Shown one piece after another: positions 63,568 through 64,000 of a stretch of DNA of 64,000 nucleotides. How positions within the stretch are numbered: the stretch's first letter is position 1; each line of letters opens with the position of its first letter. Source of the stretch: DATBLE01 sp963837265 (GTDB taxonomy: Bacteria > Actinomycetota > Thermoleophilia > Gaiellales > Gaiellaceae); contig CAWIMQ010000011.1 of assembly GCA_963837265.1 (NCBI GenBank), positions 62,001 through 126,000 of the forward strand, read 5' to 3'. The notes beneath the pieces were generated by a model. It was given only the letters and a program-made list of their open reading frames with translations, searched no databases and was not told where the DNA came from. Position numbers and translations under genes: made by a program.

Positions 63568-63992
63568 TGCTCGTCGACGCGAACATCCTGCTGTTCGCCA
63601 CCGACGATGCAAGCCCCTTCCACGAGCCTGCGGCGGAGTGGCTCGCGGAGCGACTCAACGGTCTACGCCGGGTCGGCCTGCCCTGGCAGGTGCTCAGTGC
63701 GTTCCTACGCATCTCGACCCATCCACGGGCTGGGCGGCATGTTCTCTCGCCCGACCAGGCCTGGTCGCAGGTCGACGATTGGCTGACCGCCGACGTCGTT
63801 TGGATTCCTGCACCAACGGAGCGCCACGCCGAGGTGCTCCGGTCGCTTGTCCTTTCACATCAGCTCCGCGGCAACCTGATCTCGGACGCGCAGCTGGTTG
63901 CGCTCGCGATCGAGCACGGCTTGACCGTCTGCTCTGCGGATACCGACTTCGCGCGCTTCCGAGAGGTCGAGTGGAGGAATCCGCTCACCTGA
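63567..63992 (+). CDS. PIN-domain toxin (VapC-like)
   Basis: A 141-residue PIN-domain ribonuclease. Active-site acids are visible in MLVDANILLFATD, the central acidic position near VLSAFLRIST is less clear, and the C-terminal NLISDAQLVALAIEHG and VCSADTDFARF complete the site. It starts at ATG 63567 by TGATG overlap with the antitoxin. The gene ends 8 bases before the window end. It is not closely similar to the PIN toxin at 14495. Confidence 0.88.
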   Translation: MLVDANILLFATDDASPFHEPAAEWLAERLNGLRRVGLPWQVLSAFLRISTHPRAGRHVLSPDQAWSQVDDWLTADVVWIPAPTERHAEVLRSLVLSHQLRGNLISDAQLVALAIEHGLTVCSADTDFARFREVEWRNPLT

Positions 63993-64000
63993 CGGCGACG

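Noticed and set aside
1..64000. CRISPR array, tRNA, rRNA, prophage or transposase genes
   Set aside because: No regularly spaced direct repeats with spacers, no tRNA-like cloverleaf and no integrase or transposase-like protein were found by reading; a dedicated RNA gene search would be needed to exclude a missed tRNA.

Overview
The window is a GC-rich chromosomal segment with tightly packed, overlapping genes (ATGA, GTGA, TTGA and TGATG junctions) and frequent GTG/TTG starts. Class III cyclase-STAND regulators, futalosine-type menaquinone genes, a split actinobacterial-style cytochrome bc complex and many leaderless -10 boxes all point to Actinobacteriota. The Thermoleophilia (Gaiellales/Solirubrobacterales) are my best guess. 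No rRNA, tRNA, CRISPR array, prophage or transposase gene was seen.

Layout. 0-2 kb: two GT87-like membrane glycosyltransferases. 2-7 kb: YmdB phosphodiesterase, a degenerate M23-like protein, an AI-2E family exporter and an ABC exporter. 7-9.8 kb: haem genes hemB-hemL and two small unknowns. 9.9-17.8 kb: a 68-residue LigA-like protein divergent from a Crp-family regulator, two paralogous cyclase-STAND-TPR proteins, an epimerase and a type II toxin-antitoxin pair. 17.8-27.6 kb: respiratory quinone block with UbiD-like decarboxylase, Rieske/cytochrome b/cytochrome c, UbiX-like enzyme, MenG, polyprenyl synthase, MqnA, an unusual radical SAM protein and a frameshifted MqnC. 27.7-34.5 kb: GNAT, then a surface-sugar group (phosphodiester glycosidase, DedA, sugar aminotransferase, 4,6-dehydratase). 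34.5-42.3 kb: beta-propeller proteins (one a pseudogene), UvrD-like helicase, DUF354 protein, LysR with a maleylacetate reductase-like enzyme, UppP. 42.3-49.4 kb: FrdA-like flavoprotein, class I fumarase alpha/beta, ComA-like phosphosulfolactate synthase, APS reductase, APS kinase, ATP sulfurylase, TauE-type permease. 49.5-63.3 kb: cell-surface genes (sulfotransferase, O-antigen ligase-like, PIG-L deacetylase, arylsulfotransferase, HtrA, carbamoyltransferase, flippase, GT4). 63.3-64 kb: a VapBC-like pair.

How it fits together. The quinone and bc genes supply menaquinone and the complex that oxidises it. The sulfur operon makes APS, PAPS and sulfite: sulfite can feed cysteine synthesis or the ComA-like enzyme, and PAPS can feed the sulfotransferase at 50.5 kb.

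The most interesting signals are the ComA-fumarase-flavoprotein-sulfate assimilation operon, the CX8CX2C radical SAM protein between mqnA and mqnC, a set of hairpins that share a GCGAAGC head on unrelated 10-bp stems, near-perfect palindromes that cover start codons, and several operator-like repeats beside regulator genes.
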